A DNA stretch of 64,000 nt from NCBI RefSeq assembly GCF_001428255.1, contig NZ_LMRW01000012.1:174027-238026 (forward strand), read 5' to 3'. The stretch comes from Agromyces sp. Soil535. GTDB lineage: Bacteria; Actinomycetota; Actinomycetes; Actinomycetales; Microbacteriaceae. Position numbers and translations under genes: made by a program. The stretch's first letter is position 1. Each line of letters starts with the position of its first letter. Below are positions 8,461 to 18,473 of this stretch, in pieces. The notes beneath the pieces were generated by a model that was given only the letters and a program-made list of their open reading frames with translations, was not told the origin of the DNA and did no database searches.

Positions 8461-9303
8461 TTGGCCGACGAATGCATCCACGGTTTCGACGACGGCCTCT
8501 GCGCCATCTGCTTCCCGCCCAAGGAGCCCGAGCCGAAGCCTGCCATCGCCGCCGCCTCGCGCACGAAGGGCCCGAGCGGAAGCCGGCAGCCGCGTCCCGC
8601 CGCCCGAGTCGCGGGCAGCGCCCGGGCCGGAGCCTCCCTCGTCGACACCCCCGTCGACCCCAAGACGGTGCGCATCTACCACGTGACCCACGTCGAGAAC
8701 CTCGCGTCGATCCTCGGCGAGGGCGCACTCCTCGCCGACGGCGCGGGGGCCGCCCCCGTCGTCGACGTGTCGGCGCCCGATGCGCGTGCCTTCCGTCGCT
8801 CGACGACCGTCGACGGCGCCGACGCGGTCGTCGCGGACTACGTGCCGTTCCTGCTCTCCACCGACGCCCACGTCTGGAACTCGGTACGCACCGGCACCCC
8901 CGACCCGCGACTCGCACCCGAGGCCATCGAACGGGCGCCCGCCGACCACGTGATCCTCGTGAGCTCGGTGGCGAGCGCGGTCGGCGCGCGCACCGACACC
9001 GACGGCACGGTCGTGGTCACTGACGCGGATGCCGCGGCCGGCGGTGTCGCTGCGGCCTCCGCCTGGCCCGAGGTGCTCCGGATGCTGCAGCGGCTGCACC
9101 GCGAGGACGAGGGCGCCCGCCTGCGCTCCGCGGAGTTCCTCGTGCACGAGAACCTGCCGCTGGAGCGCGTGCTCCTCATCGCCGTCGGCAACGACCGTGT
9201 GCGCGACCGAGTACGGGTGGCCCTCGACGCCGTGGGCCTCAGGACCCGCGTGGCGGTCTACCCGCCCTGGTTCCAGCCGACGGCTGCGGAGGAGGCGGAG
9301 TAG
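8461..9303 (+). CDS. DarT-like (DUF4433) ADP-ribosyltransferase with N-terminal zinc motif
   Basis: A 280-aa protein with a TTG start behind GAAGGG. Residues 5-17 form a Cys-x-His-x6-Cys-x2-Cys motif (C5, H7, C14, C17), probably a small zinc knuckle. A low-complexity linker (about 20-65) leads into a DarT/DUF4433 domain: Y73-H-x-T-H-x-x-N80 (YHVTHVENLASIL) is the NAD-binding signature, R112-R113 lies where DarT has its key arginine, and E225 in RSAEFLVHENLP matches the catalytic glutamate region (aE.LV...lP). DarT enzymes ADP-ribosylate thymidine on single-stranded DNA and are normally paired with the DarG macrodomain antitoxin; no such gene is nearby. Activity and substrate are unproven. Confidence 0.72.
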   Translation: MADECIHGFDDGLCAICFPPKEPEPKPAIAAASRTKGPSGSRQPRPAARVAGSARAGASLVDTPVDPKTVRIYHVTHVENLASILGEGALLADGAGAAPVVDVSAPDARAFRRSTTVDGADAVVADYVPFLLSTDAHVWNSVRTGTPDPRLAPEAIERAPADHVILVSSVASAVGARTDTDGTVVVTDADAAAGGVAAASAWPEVLRMLQRLHREDEGARLRSAEFLVHENLPLERVLLIAVGNDRVRDRVRVALDAVGLRTRVAVYPPWFQPTAAEEAE

Positions 9304-9441
9304 CAGATCCGCCCGGGCGCGACGCCCGCGGTGGTCTCAGGGGCGGCATCACCGAGGTACGCGAGCAAGCCGTGCCAGAGGCAGCGAGGGCGCTGCCGAC
9401 TCGGGTGGACACCTCCACCTCCTATGGCGTCGGGGTCGGCC

Positions 9442-9447
9442 TAGACT
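9442..9447 (+). promoter_or_regulatory. -10 box of purK
   Basis: TAGACT, about 55 bases before the purK GTG. It would give a leader of about 48 bases that carries the GGAG ribosome-binding site. Confidence 0.45.
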
Positions 9448-9501
9448 GAACGGGGCGCCCGGACCGGCGCCCTTGCGGCCGACGGCGAATGGAGTGCACG
9501 G

Positions 9502-10650
9502 GTGCGGGTCGGAGTGATCGGCGGCGGGCAGCTCGCCCGGATGATGATTCCGGCGGCGATCGAGCTCGGCGTCGAATTGAGGGTGCTCGCCGAGGCCGAG
9601 GGCATGTCGGCCGCGCTCGCGGCCGACCGTGTCGGCGACTACACCGACGTCGGGACCGTGCTGGCCTTCGCCCGAGAGGTCGACGTGCTGACGTTCGACC
9701 ACGAGCACGTGCCGCAGGACGTGCTGCACGCCCTCGTCGACGCGGGCGTGCGCGTGCACCCGGGACCCGACGCGCTGAAGGTCGCGCAGGACAAGCTCCT
9801 CATGCGCCGTCGCCTCTCCGAGCTCGGCCTTCCCGTGCCCGACTGGGCGGGCGTGCAGTCGGTTGGCGAACTCGACGACTTCATCGCCGACCACGGCGGT
9901 GCGGCGGTCGTGAAGACCCCCCGCGGCGGCTACGACGGCAAGGGCGTGCGCATGGTGCGCTCCGCCGCGGAGGTTGCCGAGTGGTTCGCGACCATCGCAG
10001 AGGACGGTCGCGGCGGAGCGCTCCTCGTGGAGGAGCTCGTCGAGTTCCGGCGGGAGCTCGCCCAGGTCGTGGCGCGCCGCCCGTCGGGCGAGGTGGCGGC
10101 GTGGCCCGTCGTCGAGACCGTGCAGGTGGGCGGCGTGTGCAGCGAGGTCATCGCGCCGGCGCCGCGGTCGGCCGGGCGGCTTTCGGATGCCTCGGCCGAC
10201 GTCGCGATCACGATCGCCGAGGGACTCGGCGTCACCGGCGTCCTCGCCGTCGAGTTGTTCGAGACCACCGACGACCGCATCCTCGTGAACGAGCTCGCGA
10301 TGCGCCCGCACAACAGCGGCCATTGGTCCATGGACGGCTCGACGACCGGCCAGTTCGAGCAGCACCTGCGCGCCGTGCTGGACCTGCCGCTCGGCGGCAC
10401 CGGATGCCACGAGGAGTGGGCGGTGATGGTGAACATCCTCGGCGGACCCGAGGAGGGCACCCTCGAAGAGCGCTATGCGGAGGCCCTCGAGGGACATCCG
10501 ACCGTGAAACTGCACAACTACGGCAAGGCGCCGCGGCCCGGCCGCAAGGTCGGCCACGTCACGGCCATCGGCCCCGACCTCGACGACGTCGTGTACGAGG
10601 CACGCTCGGCCGCGGCCGTCTTACAGGACCGAGCCGGCCGAGGGCGATGA
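9502..10650 (+). CDS. purK: N5-carboxyaminoimidazole ribonucleotide synthase
   Basis: A 382-aa ATP-grasp enzyme that converts AIR, ATP and bicarbonate to N5-CAIR, the first half of the two-step carboxylation in purine synthesis completed by PurE. It begins RVGVIGGGQLARMM, the PurK fingerprint, and shows the ATP-grasp features VVKTPRGGYDGKGVRMV, ELVEFRRELAQVVAR, FETTDDRILVNELAMRPHNSGH and the C-terminal LHNYGKAPRPGRKVGHV. The GTG has GGAG seven bases upstream. In many relatives purK and purE are adjacent; here an antisense glycosyltransferase gene lies between them. Confidence 0.96.
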   Translation: MRVGVIGGGQLARMMIPAAIELGVELRVLAEAEGMSAALAADRVGDYTDVGTVLAFAREVDVLTFDHEHVPQDVLHALVDAGVRVHPGPDALKVAQDKLLMRRRLSELGLPVPDWAGVQSVGELDDFIADHGGAAVVKTPRGGYDGKGVRMVRSAAEVAEWFATIAEDGRGGALLVEELVEFRRELAQVVARRPSGEVAAWPVVETVQVGGVCSEVIAPAPRSAGRLSDASADVAITIAEGLGVTGVLAVELFETTDDRILVNELAMRPHNSGHWSMDGSTTGQFEQHLRAVLDLPLGGTGCHEEWAVMVNILGGPEEGTLEERYAEALEGHPTVKLHNYGKAPRPGRKVGHVTAIGPDLDDVVYEARSAAAVLQDRAGRGR

Positions 10651-10671
10651 GGCGGCCGACATGGTGCGCTG

Positions 10672-11811
10672 TCAGAGGTCCGCGTGCAGTTGCCACACGC
10701 GCTCGGCCGAATCCCTCCAGCCGAACGCCCGAGCGCGGTCGTTGCCCGCGATGGAGAGTCGCTCGGCCAGCGCGTCGTCGGTCGCGACCGTGGAGATCGC
10801 GGCCGCGAGGCGGTTGACGTACGCTTCACCGGCGATCCCGACGGGAACCGCCACTCCTGCTCCCGCCGCGGTCTCCGTGTACTCGGCCACATCGGAGTGG
10901 ACCACCGGAGTCCCGAGGACGAACGCCTCGATGAGCGTCGCCGGGTCCCCTTCCTCGTGAGCCGGGGCGATGAACGCCGCGGCTCCGGCGAGCACGACCG
11001 CCAGGTCGGCATCCGGGAGCGAGTCGAACGACTTCACGAATCCCCGCCGTACCCCGGACTCCTCGGCTACCGTGGCCAGATGCTGCTCGCCCCATTCCCG
11101 TGGACCGAGCACGATGAGGGGCAGCTCCGGCATTCCGGGCCGCCCGAGCGCGGCGAGCACCTCGCCCACGCCGCGATGCGGCTCGAGCGAGCCGGTCGTG
11201 ACGAGATAGGAGCTGGGCAGGCCGAGTGACGTAAGCCGTTGCGAAGCGTCGTGTGGAATCATGAGGCCGGACCGGGCGGCTGGGCTGATGACCCGGATCC
11301 GGTCGCCGAAGTCGAACTGGGCGGCGAGTCTGGTCGCGAGCGCGTGTGTTGACACGACCACCGCGTCAGCGTACTTCCGGGCTCGCTTCAGCATTGCTCG
11401 CTGCCACGCCGACTCGGCGGCCGAGAGCGACTCGGGATGCGTGATCGCCAGGGTGTCGTGCACGGTGACGACGACCTGGTTTCCGGCCTCGCGATCGTGC
11501 TTGCGAAGCGGCGCGAACAGGCTCGGTGAGTGGATGATGCCGCCACCCGGAGAGGTCGTGAGTCCGACCTGCCAGGCCGCCGCTAGCTCCCGTCGGGCGA
11601 GTGAGGTGCGATACAGGTCGGCGAGTCCCGGAAGCGCCGCCCCGATGAACTCGTAGTCGGTTGGCGGTGACGATGACACGATGCCGGCGACCTCGCAGTT
11701 CTTCGGGGCCGTCTCGATCAGCGCTCGGGTCAGGTCGAGCGTGTAGCGCCCGACCGCGCCGGGAACCGGGGCCGTGAGTTGGTCGACGACAACGCGAAGT
11801 CGTGTGGTCAT
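10672..11811 (-). CDS. GT4 glycosyltransferase between purK and purE
   Basis: A 379-aa GT-B-fold glycosyltransferase of family 4. The N-terminal domain has [13 protein letters not shown] and [13 protein letters not shown]; the C-terminal domain has [30 protein letters not shown] and the E-x7-E donor-site motif ([13 protein letters not shown]), where the usual EGFGLP is altered to EGDPAT but both glutamates remain. It is clearly paralogous to the GT4 at 13860-15011, sharing the N-terminal DQL-A-VPG-GRYT, FGDRIRV and the C-terminal W.-SA-RVW.LH. It probably contributes to the rhamnose-containing glycan, but donor and acceptor are unknown. Confidence 0.85.
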   Translation of the reverse strand: MTTRLRVVVDQLTAPVPGAVGRYTLDLTRALIETAPKNCEVAGIVSSSPPTDYEFIGAALPGLADLYRTSLARRELAAAWQVGLTTSPGGGIIHSPSLFAPLRKHDREAGNQVVVTVHDTLAITHPESLSAAESAWQRAMLKRARKYADAVVVSTHALATRLAAQFDFGDRIRVISPAARSGLMIPHDASQRLTSLGLPSSYLVTTGSLEPHRGVGEVLAALGRPGMPELPLIVLGPREWGEQHLATVAEESGVRRGFVKSFDSLPDADLAVVLAGAAAFIAPAHEEGDPATLIEAFVLGTPVVHSDVAEYTETAAGAGVAVPVGIAGEAYVNRLAAAISTVATDDALAERLSIAGNDRARAFGWRDSAERVWQLHADL

Positions 11812-11935
11812 GTCCGAGTTGGCCTCCTGTTTCGCCCCCTCAATCTATCCTCCGTCGTCGAGCGTCCGGCGCGGTCTGTGGAATCGCGGCATCCGCCGTC
11901 CTGCGAGCCTTCGGTGAACTGCCAGTGCGGCCGTC

Positions 11936-11941
11936 TACTAT
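11936..11941 (+). promoter_or_regulatory. -10 box of purE (leaderless)
   Basis: TACTAT ends seven bases before the purE GTG, with no ribosome-binding site between. This is typical leaderless architecture. Confidence 0.65.
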
Positions 11942-11948
11942 CGATCGG

Positions 11949-12452
11949 GTGACCGAACAGCTCAACCCGCTCGTCGGCGTCGTCATGGGCTCCGACTCCG
12001 ATTGGAACGTGATGCGCGAGGCATCAGCGCTACTCGACGAGTTCGGCGTCGCGCACGAGGTGGAGGTCGTCTCCGCGCACCGCACGCCCGAGAAGATGAT
12101 CGCCTACGGCAAGGGGGCCGCCGCACGCGGCCTCAAGGTCATCATCGCGGGCGCCGGGGGAGCGGCCCACCTGCCCGGCATGCTCGCCTCGGTCACGACG
12201 CTCCCCGTGGTGGGCGTGCCCGTGCCCCTGTCGCGACTCGACGGGCTCGACTCCCTGCTGTCCATCGTGCAGATGCCCGCGGGCGTGCCCGTCGCGACCG
12301 TGTCGATCGGCGGCGGGAAGAATGCCGGCCTTCTCGCCGTGAAGATCCTCGCGACGTCGGATGCCGCACTGTCGACCGCGCTCGCCGACTACGCCACCGC
12401 CCTCGCCGACCTGGTCGAGGAGAAGAACGAACGGCTCAAGTCCATCCGATGA
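11949..12452 (+). CDS. purE: N5-carboxyaminoimidazole ribonucleotide mutase
   Basis: A 167-aa PurE class I mutase that moves the carboxyl of N5-CAIR to give CAIR. The signature is [13 protein letters not shown] with the phosphate-binding Ser-Asp-Ser, followed by [11 protein letters not shown], with the catalytic His, and the [15 protein letters not shown] loop. [19 protein letters not shown] and [10 protein letters not shown] complete the family pattern. The start is the GTG at 11949, seven bases after a TACTAT -10 box. The stop overlaps the ATG of the LCP gene (ATGA), so the two are co-translated. Confidence 0.96.
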   Translation: MTEQLNPLVGVVMGSDSDWNVMREASALLDEFGVAHEVEVVSAHRTPEKMIAYGKGAAARGLKVIIAGAGGAAHLPGMLASVTTLPVVGVPVPLSRLDGLDSLLSIVQMPAGVPVATVSIGGGKNAGLLAVKILATSDAALSTALADYATALADLVEEKNERLKSIR

Positions 12453-13822
12453 GCCTCGCCGCCAGCCCGATCAGATTCCCCGACCTCGCCTCGCGCACGG
12501 TCATGACCCGCCGTGCCTGGTGGCTCGTCGTGCTCAACGTGCTCATCCCGGGCTCGACGCAGGTGCTCGCGGGCGACCGCAAGCTGGGCCGGTTCGGGCT
12601 CGGCGCAACGCTGACGCTCTGGTTCCTCGCGATCGTCGCCGTCGTGGTGTGGTTCCTCTGGCCCGCGGTGCTCTACACCGTCTTCTCGACGACCATCACC
12701 CTCTGGATCGTGGCGGCGGTGCTCGCGTTCTACGCGGTGCTCTGGGCGATCCTCACGCTCGACACACTCCGGCTCGTGCGGCTCGTCAAGACCACCCCGT
12801 CAGCCCGTGCCTGGGTCGCCGCGCTCTCCGTGCTGCTCATGGTCGCGGTCTCCGGCACGGCGGCCTACGGGGCCTACCTCGCGACGACCGCGAGCGGGTT
12901 CCTCTCCTCGGTGTTCATCGCGGGGCCGAGCGAGCCGCCGATCGACGGCCGGTACAACATCCTGCTGCTGGGCGGCGACGCGGGCCCCGACCGCGACGGC
13001 CTTCGCCCCGACAGCATCAACGTCGTCAGCATCGACGCGTCGACGGGTCAGGCGGTCATGATCGGCCTGCCACGGAACCTGGCCGACGTCCCGTTCGACG
13101 ACGGCTCGCCGCTCGCCGCCACCTATCCAGAGGGGTACGGCGCGATCGACGGGTGCGAGGTCGACGTCTGCATGCTGAACTCGATCTACACCGAGGTCGA
13201 GTTGATGAGCCCCGACATGTACCCCGAGGCTGTGTCGCAGGGAAGTGAGCCCGGCATCGAGGGCATGCGCGACGCGGCGGAGGGCGTCACCGGCCTGCAG
13301 ATCCAGTACTACGCACTCATCGACATGCAGGGCTTCTCCGACCTGATCGACGCCCTCGGAGGCGTCACCATGACCGTGGAGGAGCGAGTCCCGATGGGCG
13401 CCGGCCACGACGAAGCTGGGAACGATGTCGAGATCACGGAGTGGATCGAGCCAGGGACCCAGGTTCTCGACGGGTACCACGCCCTGTGGTACGCGCGATC
13501 CCGGTACGGGACCAGCGACTACGACCGAATGCAGCGGCAGGCGCAGCTCCAGGAGGCGATCCTCCAGCAGTTCAACCCGGCGAACGTGCTGTCGAAGTTC
13601 CAGGCCGTCGCAACCGCCGGTGCGCAAGTCGTGAAGACCGACATCCCGCAGAGCATGCTGGGCTACTTCGTGGATCTCGCCTCGAAGACGAAGGAGCTTC
13701 CGGTCGGCCAAGTCGCCCTCGTCCCACCGGAGGTGGATCCCGAGGAGCCCGACTACGACTACGTCAGGCAGCTCGTGTCGTCCGCCATCACACCCCCCAC
13801 GGAGGAGCCCGACGCGGGCTAG
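12449..13822 (+). CDS. LytR-CpsA-Psr (LCP) cell-wall glycopolymer ligase
   Basis: A 457-aa LCP protein. Family members transfer polyprenyl-linked wall glycopolymers onto peptidoglycan outside the cell. About four transmembrane segments (roughly 20-150) precede the extracellular LCP domain: [27 protein letters not shown] and MIGLPRNL line the pyrophosphate site, and [20 protein letters not shown] carries the conserved Arg/Asp/Arg cluster. An extra cysteine pair (DGCEVDVC) may be a disulfide. Its start overlaps the purE stop. Next to rhamnose and glycan genes, it is a good candidate for attaching this locus's polymer, but the acceptor is inferred. Confidence 0.92.
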   Translation: MSLAASPIRFPDLASRTVMTRRAWWLVVLNVLIPGSTQVLAGDRKLGRFGLGATLTLWFLAIVAVVVWFLWPAVLYTVFSTTITLWIVAAVLAFYAVLWAILTLDTLRLVRLVKTTPSARAWVAALSVLLMVAVSGTAAYGAYLATTASGFLSSVFIAGPSEPPIDGRYNILLLGGDAGPDRDGLRPDSINVVSIDASTGQAVMIGLPRNLADVPFDDGSPLAATYPEGYGAIDGCEVDVCMLNSIYTEVELMSPDMYPEAVSQGSEPGIEGMRDAAEGVTGLQIQYYALIDMQGFSDLIDALGGVTMTVEERVPMGAGHDEAGNDVEITEWIEPGTQVLDGYHALWYARSRYGTSDYDRMQRQAQLQEAILQQFNPANVLSKFQAVATAGAQVVKTDIPQSMLGYFVDLASKTKELPVGQVALVPPEVDPEEPDYDYVRQLVSSAITPPTEEPDAG

Positions 13823-13859
13823 CCTCCCGGGCCCGCCGGAAGCAAGCGCGCCACCGACG

Positions 13860-15011
13860 TCAGGAGGCGCCGAGCTCGCGGTGGAGGGCCCAGACGCGAG
13901 ATGCGGACTTGCTCCAGTCGAAGGCCGTCGCCCGGTCGCGCCCGAGACTCGCCAGTCGCGCTGCGAGGGCCGGATCGTCGACGACCTGCCCTACAGCCTG
14001 AGCGAGCCGCGTGGCATAGCCGTCAGGACCGGCGAGCGTCACACGCAGCCCTGCACCGCCAGCGACCTCGTCGAGCGCCGGCGCGTCGGAATGGACCACG
14101 GGCGTGCCGTGGACGAAGGCCTCCACCACGGGAAGCCCGAACCCCTCGGCGAGGCTCGGCATCACGAACGCCGTCGCGCGATCGTAGAGCACGGCGAGGT
14201 CCTCTTCCGAGACGTGGCCGAGCGCGCGCACCCGTCCCGTCGGCACGCCCTCGGCGGCCGCCATCGCGGCGACGTCGATGCCGCCCCACCCGCTCGGGCC
14301 GGCGATCAGCAGCGGCACGTCGGGGGCCTCGGGCCGTGCGAACGCCTCGATGAGGTGCCGGAGGCCCTTGCGCGGCTCGAGCGTGCCGACGGCGAGGACG
14401 AAACGCTCGGGGAGCCGGAGGGCGGCGGCACGTGCGTCGTGGTCAACGGGCAGAACCAGGTCGTTGCTCGCCGCTCCCGGGACAACGCGGATGCGATCGC
14501 CGAAGTCGAGGATCTCTGCTAGCCCGGCTGCGACGGCGTGGCTCGGCACCACGACGGCGTCGGCGAATCGCTGCGCGCGCTCCGCCATGGCGCGGTGCCA
14601 GCCGACGCCGCGCGGAGTCAACGTCTCGGGGTGAGACCAGGGCACCACGTCGTGGATCGTCGCGACGACGACACGTCGCCGGCCGCTCGCCGTCCTGCGC
14701 TCGCGCAGCGGTGCGAGCAGGCTGGTCCCGTGAACGCTGCCGTGGCCGCCGGGCTCAGGGGGAAGTCCGAGTTCCCAAGCCCTGGCGAGAAGGCGCCGCT
14801 CGAGGGGAAGCCTCCGGATTCGCGCGAGACCCGGCACGCGTGCCTCGATCTCGCGCACTCGGTCACCCGAGATCGCTGAGACGATTCCCTCGACCTCGCC
14901 CTCCGGCGGCGCCGTCGTGACGAGGTGTCGGGCGAGCTCACGGGTGTAGCGACCGATGCCGCCGGGCACCCGAGCGATGAGCTGGTCGAGGATTAGCTCC
15001 AGGGTAGTCAT
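13860..15011 (-). CDS. GT4 glycosyltransferase
   Basis: A 383-aa GT4 enzyme with a canonical donor motif (SLAEGFGLPVVEAFVHGTPVV) and GTLEPRKGLRHLIEAFARP. The N-terminal half has GGIGRYTRELARHL and VATIHDVVPWSHPETL. It is the paralogue of the GT4 between purK and purE, on the same strand, with purE and the LCP gene between them on the other strand. It lies directly downstream of rmlB-rmlD in the same direction (19 bases after rmlD ends), so a rhamnosyltransferase role is plausible but not shown. Confidence 0.88.
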   Translation of the reverse strand: MTTLELILDQLIARVPGGIGRYTRELARHLVTTAPPEGEVEGIVSAISGDRVREIEARVPGLARIRRLPLERRLLARAWELGLPPEPGGHGSVHGTSLLAPLRERRTASGRRRVVVATIHDVVPWSHPETLTPRGVGWHRAMAERAQRFADAVVVPSHAVAAGLAEILDFGDRIRVVPGAASNDLVLPVDHDARAAALRLPERFVLAVGTLEPRKGLRHLIEAFARPEAPDVPLLIAGPSGWGGIDVAAMAAAEGVPTGRVRALGHVSEEDLAVLYDRATAFVMPSLAEGFGLPVVEAFVHGTPVVHSDAPALDEVAGGAGLRVTLAGPDGYATRLAQAVGQVVDDPALAARLASLGRDRATAFDWSKSASRVWALHRELGAS

Positions 15012-15030
15012 GGCAGCCGCGGATCTCCGG

Positions 15031-15879
15031 TCATGCGGTCAACGCGCCAGAGGTCACGGCATCCGCCAGCGCAACGTCCCACGGCCGCATCGGAGCAAGC
15101 CCGACTTTCGACCATCCGTCGTGGCCGAGGACAGAGAACGAAGGCCGCGGAGCAGGGCGAACGAACGAACCGCTGTCGGTGCGGGTGACGCGGTCAGGGT
15201 CCAGGCCCGCGTCCCTGAGGATCTCCCGCGCGAAGCCATACCAGCTCGTCGAACCGGAGTTGGTTCCGTGGTAGACGCCGGCCGGGACATCCTTGTCGAT
15301 CATCTCGACGATGCGATGAGCCAGGTCATGAGACCAGGTGGGCTGCCCGATCTGGTCGTCAATGACTGCCCACTTCTCGCGCTCGCCGGCGAGCCGCAGC
15401 ATCGTGCGAGCGAAGTTCGACCCGTGCGCTCCGTAGAGCCAGGCGGTGCGCACGATGCTCGTGCCCGACGGGTGGGCAGCGCGGGAGAGCCGCTCGCCTG
15501 CTGCCTTGGTGCGTCCGTAGGCGGAGCGGGGCGCGCAGCGGGCATCCTCTGCGTAGGGCTCGCGCGCCTCGCCGTCGAAGACGTAGTCCGTCGAGATCTG
15601 GATGAGGCGCGCGCCGTGCTCGTTCGCCGCGGTCGCCAGGTTCTCGGGGCCGTTCGCATTCACCGCGTACGCGGCGTCCTCGTGGGTCTCCGCGTCATCG
15701 ACGCTCGTGTAGGCCGCCGCGTTGACGACGACATCGTGCCCGGCGAGGGCGTCGCGCACGGAATCGAGATGTGTGATGTCGAGGTCGACGCGGCTCAGTG
15801 CCGTGACGTCGCGATCGCGGAGAGCGAGCAGCAAGTCGCGCCCCAGCATTCCAGAGGCGCCGGTGATCAGTACGCGCAT
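15031..15879 (-). CDS. rmlD: dTDP-4-dehydrorhamnose reductase
   Basis: A 282-aa extended short-chain reductase that carries out the last step of dTDP-L-rhamnose synthesis with NAD(P)H. The cofactor site is VLITGASGMLGRDLL, the Thr/Tyr/Lys catalytic set is in ISTDYVFDGE and YGRTKAAGE, and RTAWLYGAHGSNFARTM and DQIGQPTW are family signatures. The ATG lies five bases after the rmlB stop; an overlapping GTG three codons upstream is an alternative. It forms an rmlB-rmlD-GT4 transcription unit. Confidence 0.94.
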   Translation of the reverse strand: MRVLITGASGMLGRDLLLALRDRDVTALSRVDLDITHLDSVRDALAGHDVVVNAAAYTSVDDAETHEDAAYAVNANGPENLATAANEHGARLIQISTDYVFDGEAREPYAEDARCAPRSAYGRTKAAGERLSRAAHPSGTSIVRTAWLYGAHGSNFARTMLRLAGEREKWAVIDDQIGQPTWSHDLAHRIVEMIDKDVPAGVYHGTNSGSTSWYGFAREILRDAGLDPDRVTRTDSGSFVRPAPRPSFSVLGHDGWSKVGLAPMRPWDVALADAVTSGALTA

Positions 15880-15884
15880 CCCGG

Positions 15885-16904
<1,020 letters not shown>

Positions 16905-16940
16905 TCAGGACCCCCGCGATTCTACGACAACCGCCCTAGG

Positions 16941-16946
16941 TAGACT
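16941..16946 (+). promoter_or_regulatory. -10 box of rmlC (leaderless)
   Basis: TAGACT ends seven bases before the rmlC GTG; no ribosome-binding site lies between. Confidence 0.6.
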
Positions 16947-16953
16947 GCTGCGT

Positions 16954-17559
16954 GTGCAGGTCCGCGAGCTCTCCATCCCACATGCCTATGAGATGACGCC
17001 GCGACAGCACGTCGACGATCGAGGCCTGTTCCTCGAATGGTATCGATTCGACCGCCTGCAGGAGACGGTCGGCCATGCGCTCGAACTCAGGCAGGGGAAT
17101 CTCTCCGTCTCCCGGCGCGGCGTCCTCCGGGGCATCCACTTCGCCTCAGTTCCGCTCGGCCAGGCCAAGTACGTGACGGCGGTGAGCGGCAGCGTGCTCG
17201 ACTTCGTCGTCGACATCCGCGTCGGTTCGCCCACATTCGGGCAGTGGGAAGGCGTCGTGCTCGACGACGTCGAGCGGAAGAGCGTGTATCTCGCCGAGGG
17301 GCTCGGCCACGCCTTCCTCGCATTGAGCGATCACGCCGTGGTGACCTATCTGGTCTCGGACACGTACAACCGGGATCGCGAGCACGGCATCGATCCGTTC
17401 GATCCGGAGATCGGTCTGGAACTGCCCGACCTCCCAGATGTGATCACGTCGCCGAAGGATGCCGAGGCGCCGACGCTGGCGGAGGCGTCCAAGACGGGCC
17501 TCCTGCCCAGCTGGGAGGACTGCCTCGCGCACTACCGACGCCTCGACGAGGTGGATTGA
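16954..17559 (+). CDS. rmlC: dTDP-4-dehydrorhamnose 3,5-epimerase
   Basis: A 201-aa cupin-fold epimerase for the third step of dTDP-rhamnose synthesis. Signatures are [17 protein letters not shown], with the catalytic His, [28 protein letters not shown] and [20 protein letters not shown]. The start is the GTG at 16954, directly behind a TAGACT box; the longer upstream frame would run back into the rmlB promoter region. It is followed one base later by rmlA, so epimerase and nucleotidyltransferase are expressed together, opposite rmlB-rmlD. Confidence 0.94.
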   Translation: MQVRELSIPHAYEMTPRQHVDDRGLFLEWYRFDRLQETVGHALELRQGNLSVSRRGVLRGIHFASVPLGQAKYVTAVSGSVLDFVVDIRVGSPTFGQWEGVVLDDVERKSVYLAEGLGHAFLALSDHAVVTYLVSDTYNRDREHGIDPFDPEIGLELPDLPDVITSPKDAEAPTLAEASKTGLLPSWEDCLAHYRRLDEVD

Positions 17560-17560
17560 C

Positions 17561-18427
17561 GTGCGAGGCATCATCCTCGCCGGAGGGTCGGGCACTCGAC
17601 TGTGGCCGATCACGAAGGGCATCTCGAAGCAGTTGATGCCGATCTACGACAAGCCGATGGTGTACTACCCCCTGTCGACGCTCATGATGGCGGGCATCCG
17701 CGAGGTCCTCGTGATCACGACACCGGAGTACAACATCCAATTCCGTGCGCTGCTCGGCGACGGAAGTGCCCTCGGGATGTCCATCGAGTACGCGGTTCAG
17801 CAGTCGCCCGACGGACTGGCCCAGGCCTTCGTCATCGGCGAGGAGTTCATCGGCGATCAGAGCGTGGCATTGGTTCTCGGGGACAACATCTTCCACGGGG
17901 TCGGGCTCGGCAGCTCCCTCCGTCAGGGCTCGGACTTCGACGGCGCGATGATCTTCGCCTACCACGTCTCCAATCCCCGGGCCTACGGCGTGGTGGAGTT
18001 CGACTCCGAGTTCCATGCACTGTCGATCGAGGAGAAGCCGGCGGAACCGAAGAGCAACTACGCGGTGCCGGGCCTCTATTTCTACGACAACCAGGTCGTG
18101 GAAATCGCCAAGTCGATCACCCCCAGCGCGCGGGGAGAGCTCGAGATCTCCACCGTCAACCAGACCTACCTCGATCGCGGCGCCCTCAAGGTGCAGATCC
18201 TCGATCGCGGAACGGCGTGGCTCGATACCGGCACCTTCGAGTCGATGATGCAGGCGAGCGAATACGTGAAGGTGATCGAGGACCGGCAGGGGCACAAGAT
18301 CGGCTGCATAGAGGAGGTCGCCTGGCGGGCCGGCTGGATCGACGACGACCAACTCGGCCGGCTCGCGGAGCCGCTGCGCAAGAGCGGCTACGGCCGGTAC
18401 CTTGCGGGACTGCTGGAATCGTCCTGA
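17561..18427 (+). CDS. rmlA: Glucose-1-phosphate thymidylyltransferase
   Basis: A 288-aa nucleotidyltransferase making dTDP-glucose from dTTP and glucose-1-phosphate. The N-terminus has [20 protein letters not shown] and [20 protein letters not shown], the nucleotide-binding hallmark. [10 protein letters not shown] and [16 protein letters not shown] follow, and [11 protein letters not shown] with [14 protein letters not shown] are typical. The GTG start lies one base after the rmlC stop. With rmlB, rmlC and rmlD this completes the rhamnose pathway inside 3.4 kb. Confidence 0.96.
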   Translation: MRGIILAGGSGTRLWPITKGISKQLMPIYDKPMVYYPLSTLMMAGIREVLVITTPEYNIQFRALLGDGSALGMSIEYAVQQSPDGLAQAFVIGEEFIGDQSVALVLGDNIFHGVGLGSSLRQGSDFDGAMIFAYHVSNPRAYGVVEFDSEFHALSIEEKPAEPKSNYAVPGLYFYDNQVVEIAKSITPSARGELEISTVNQTYLDRGALKVQILDRGTAWLDTGTFESMMQASEYVKVIEDRQGHKIGCIEEVAWRAGWIDDDQLGRLAEPLRKSGYGRYLAGLLESS

Positions 18428-18473
18428 TTCCGGGGCGCCCGGTCCGGCCTGCGCTCGTGGCGTGCTCGTGGCG

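Noticed and set aside
18445..18473. Direct repeat GCTCGTGGCGT twice between rmlA and fkbM
   Set aside because: Two short copies only, with no dyad or further copies; most likely chance in a short convergent gap.
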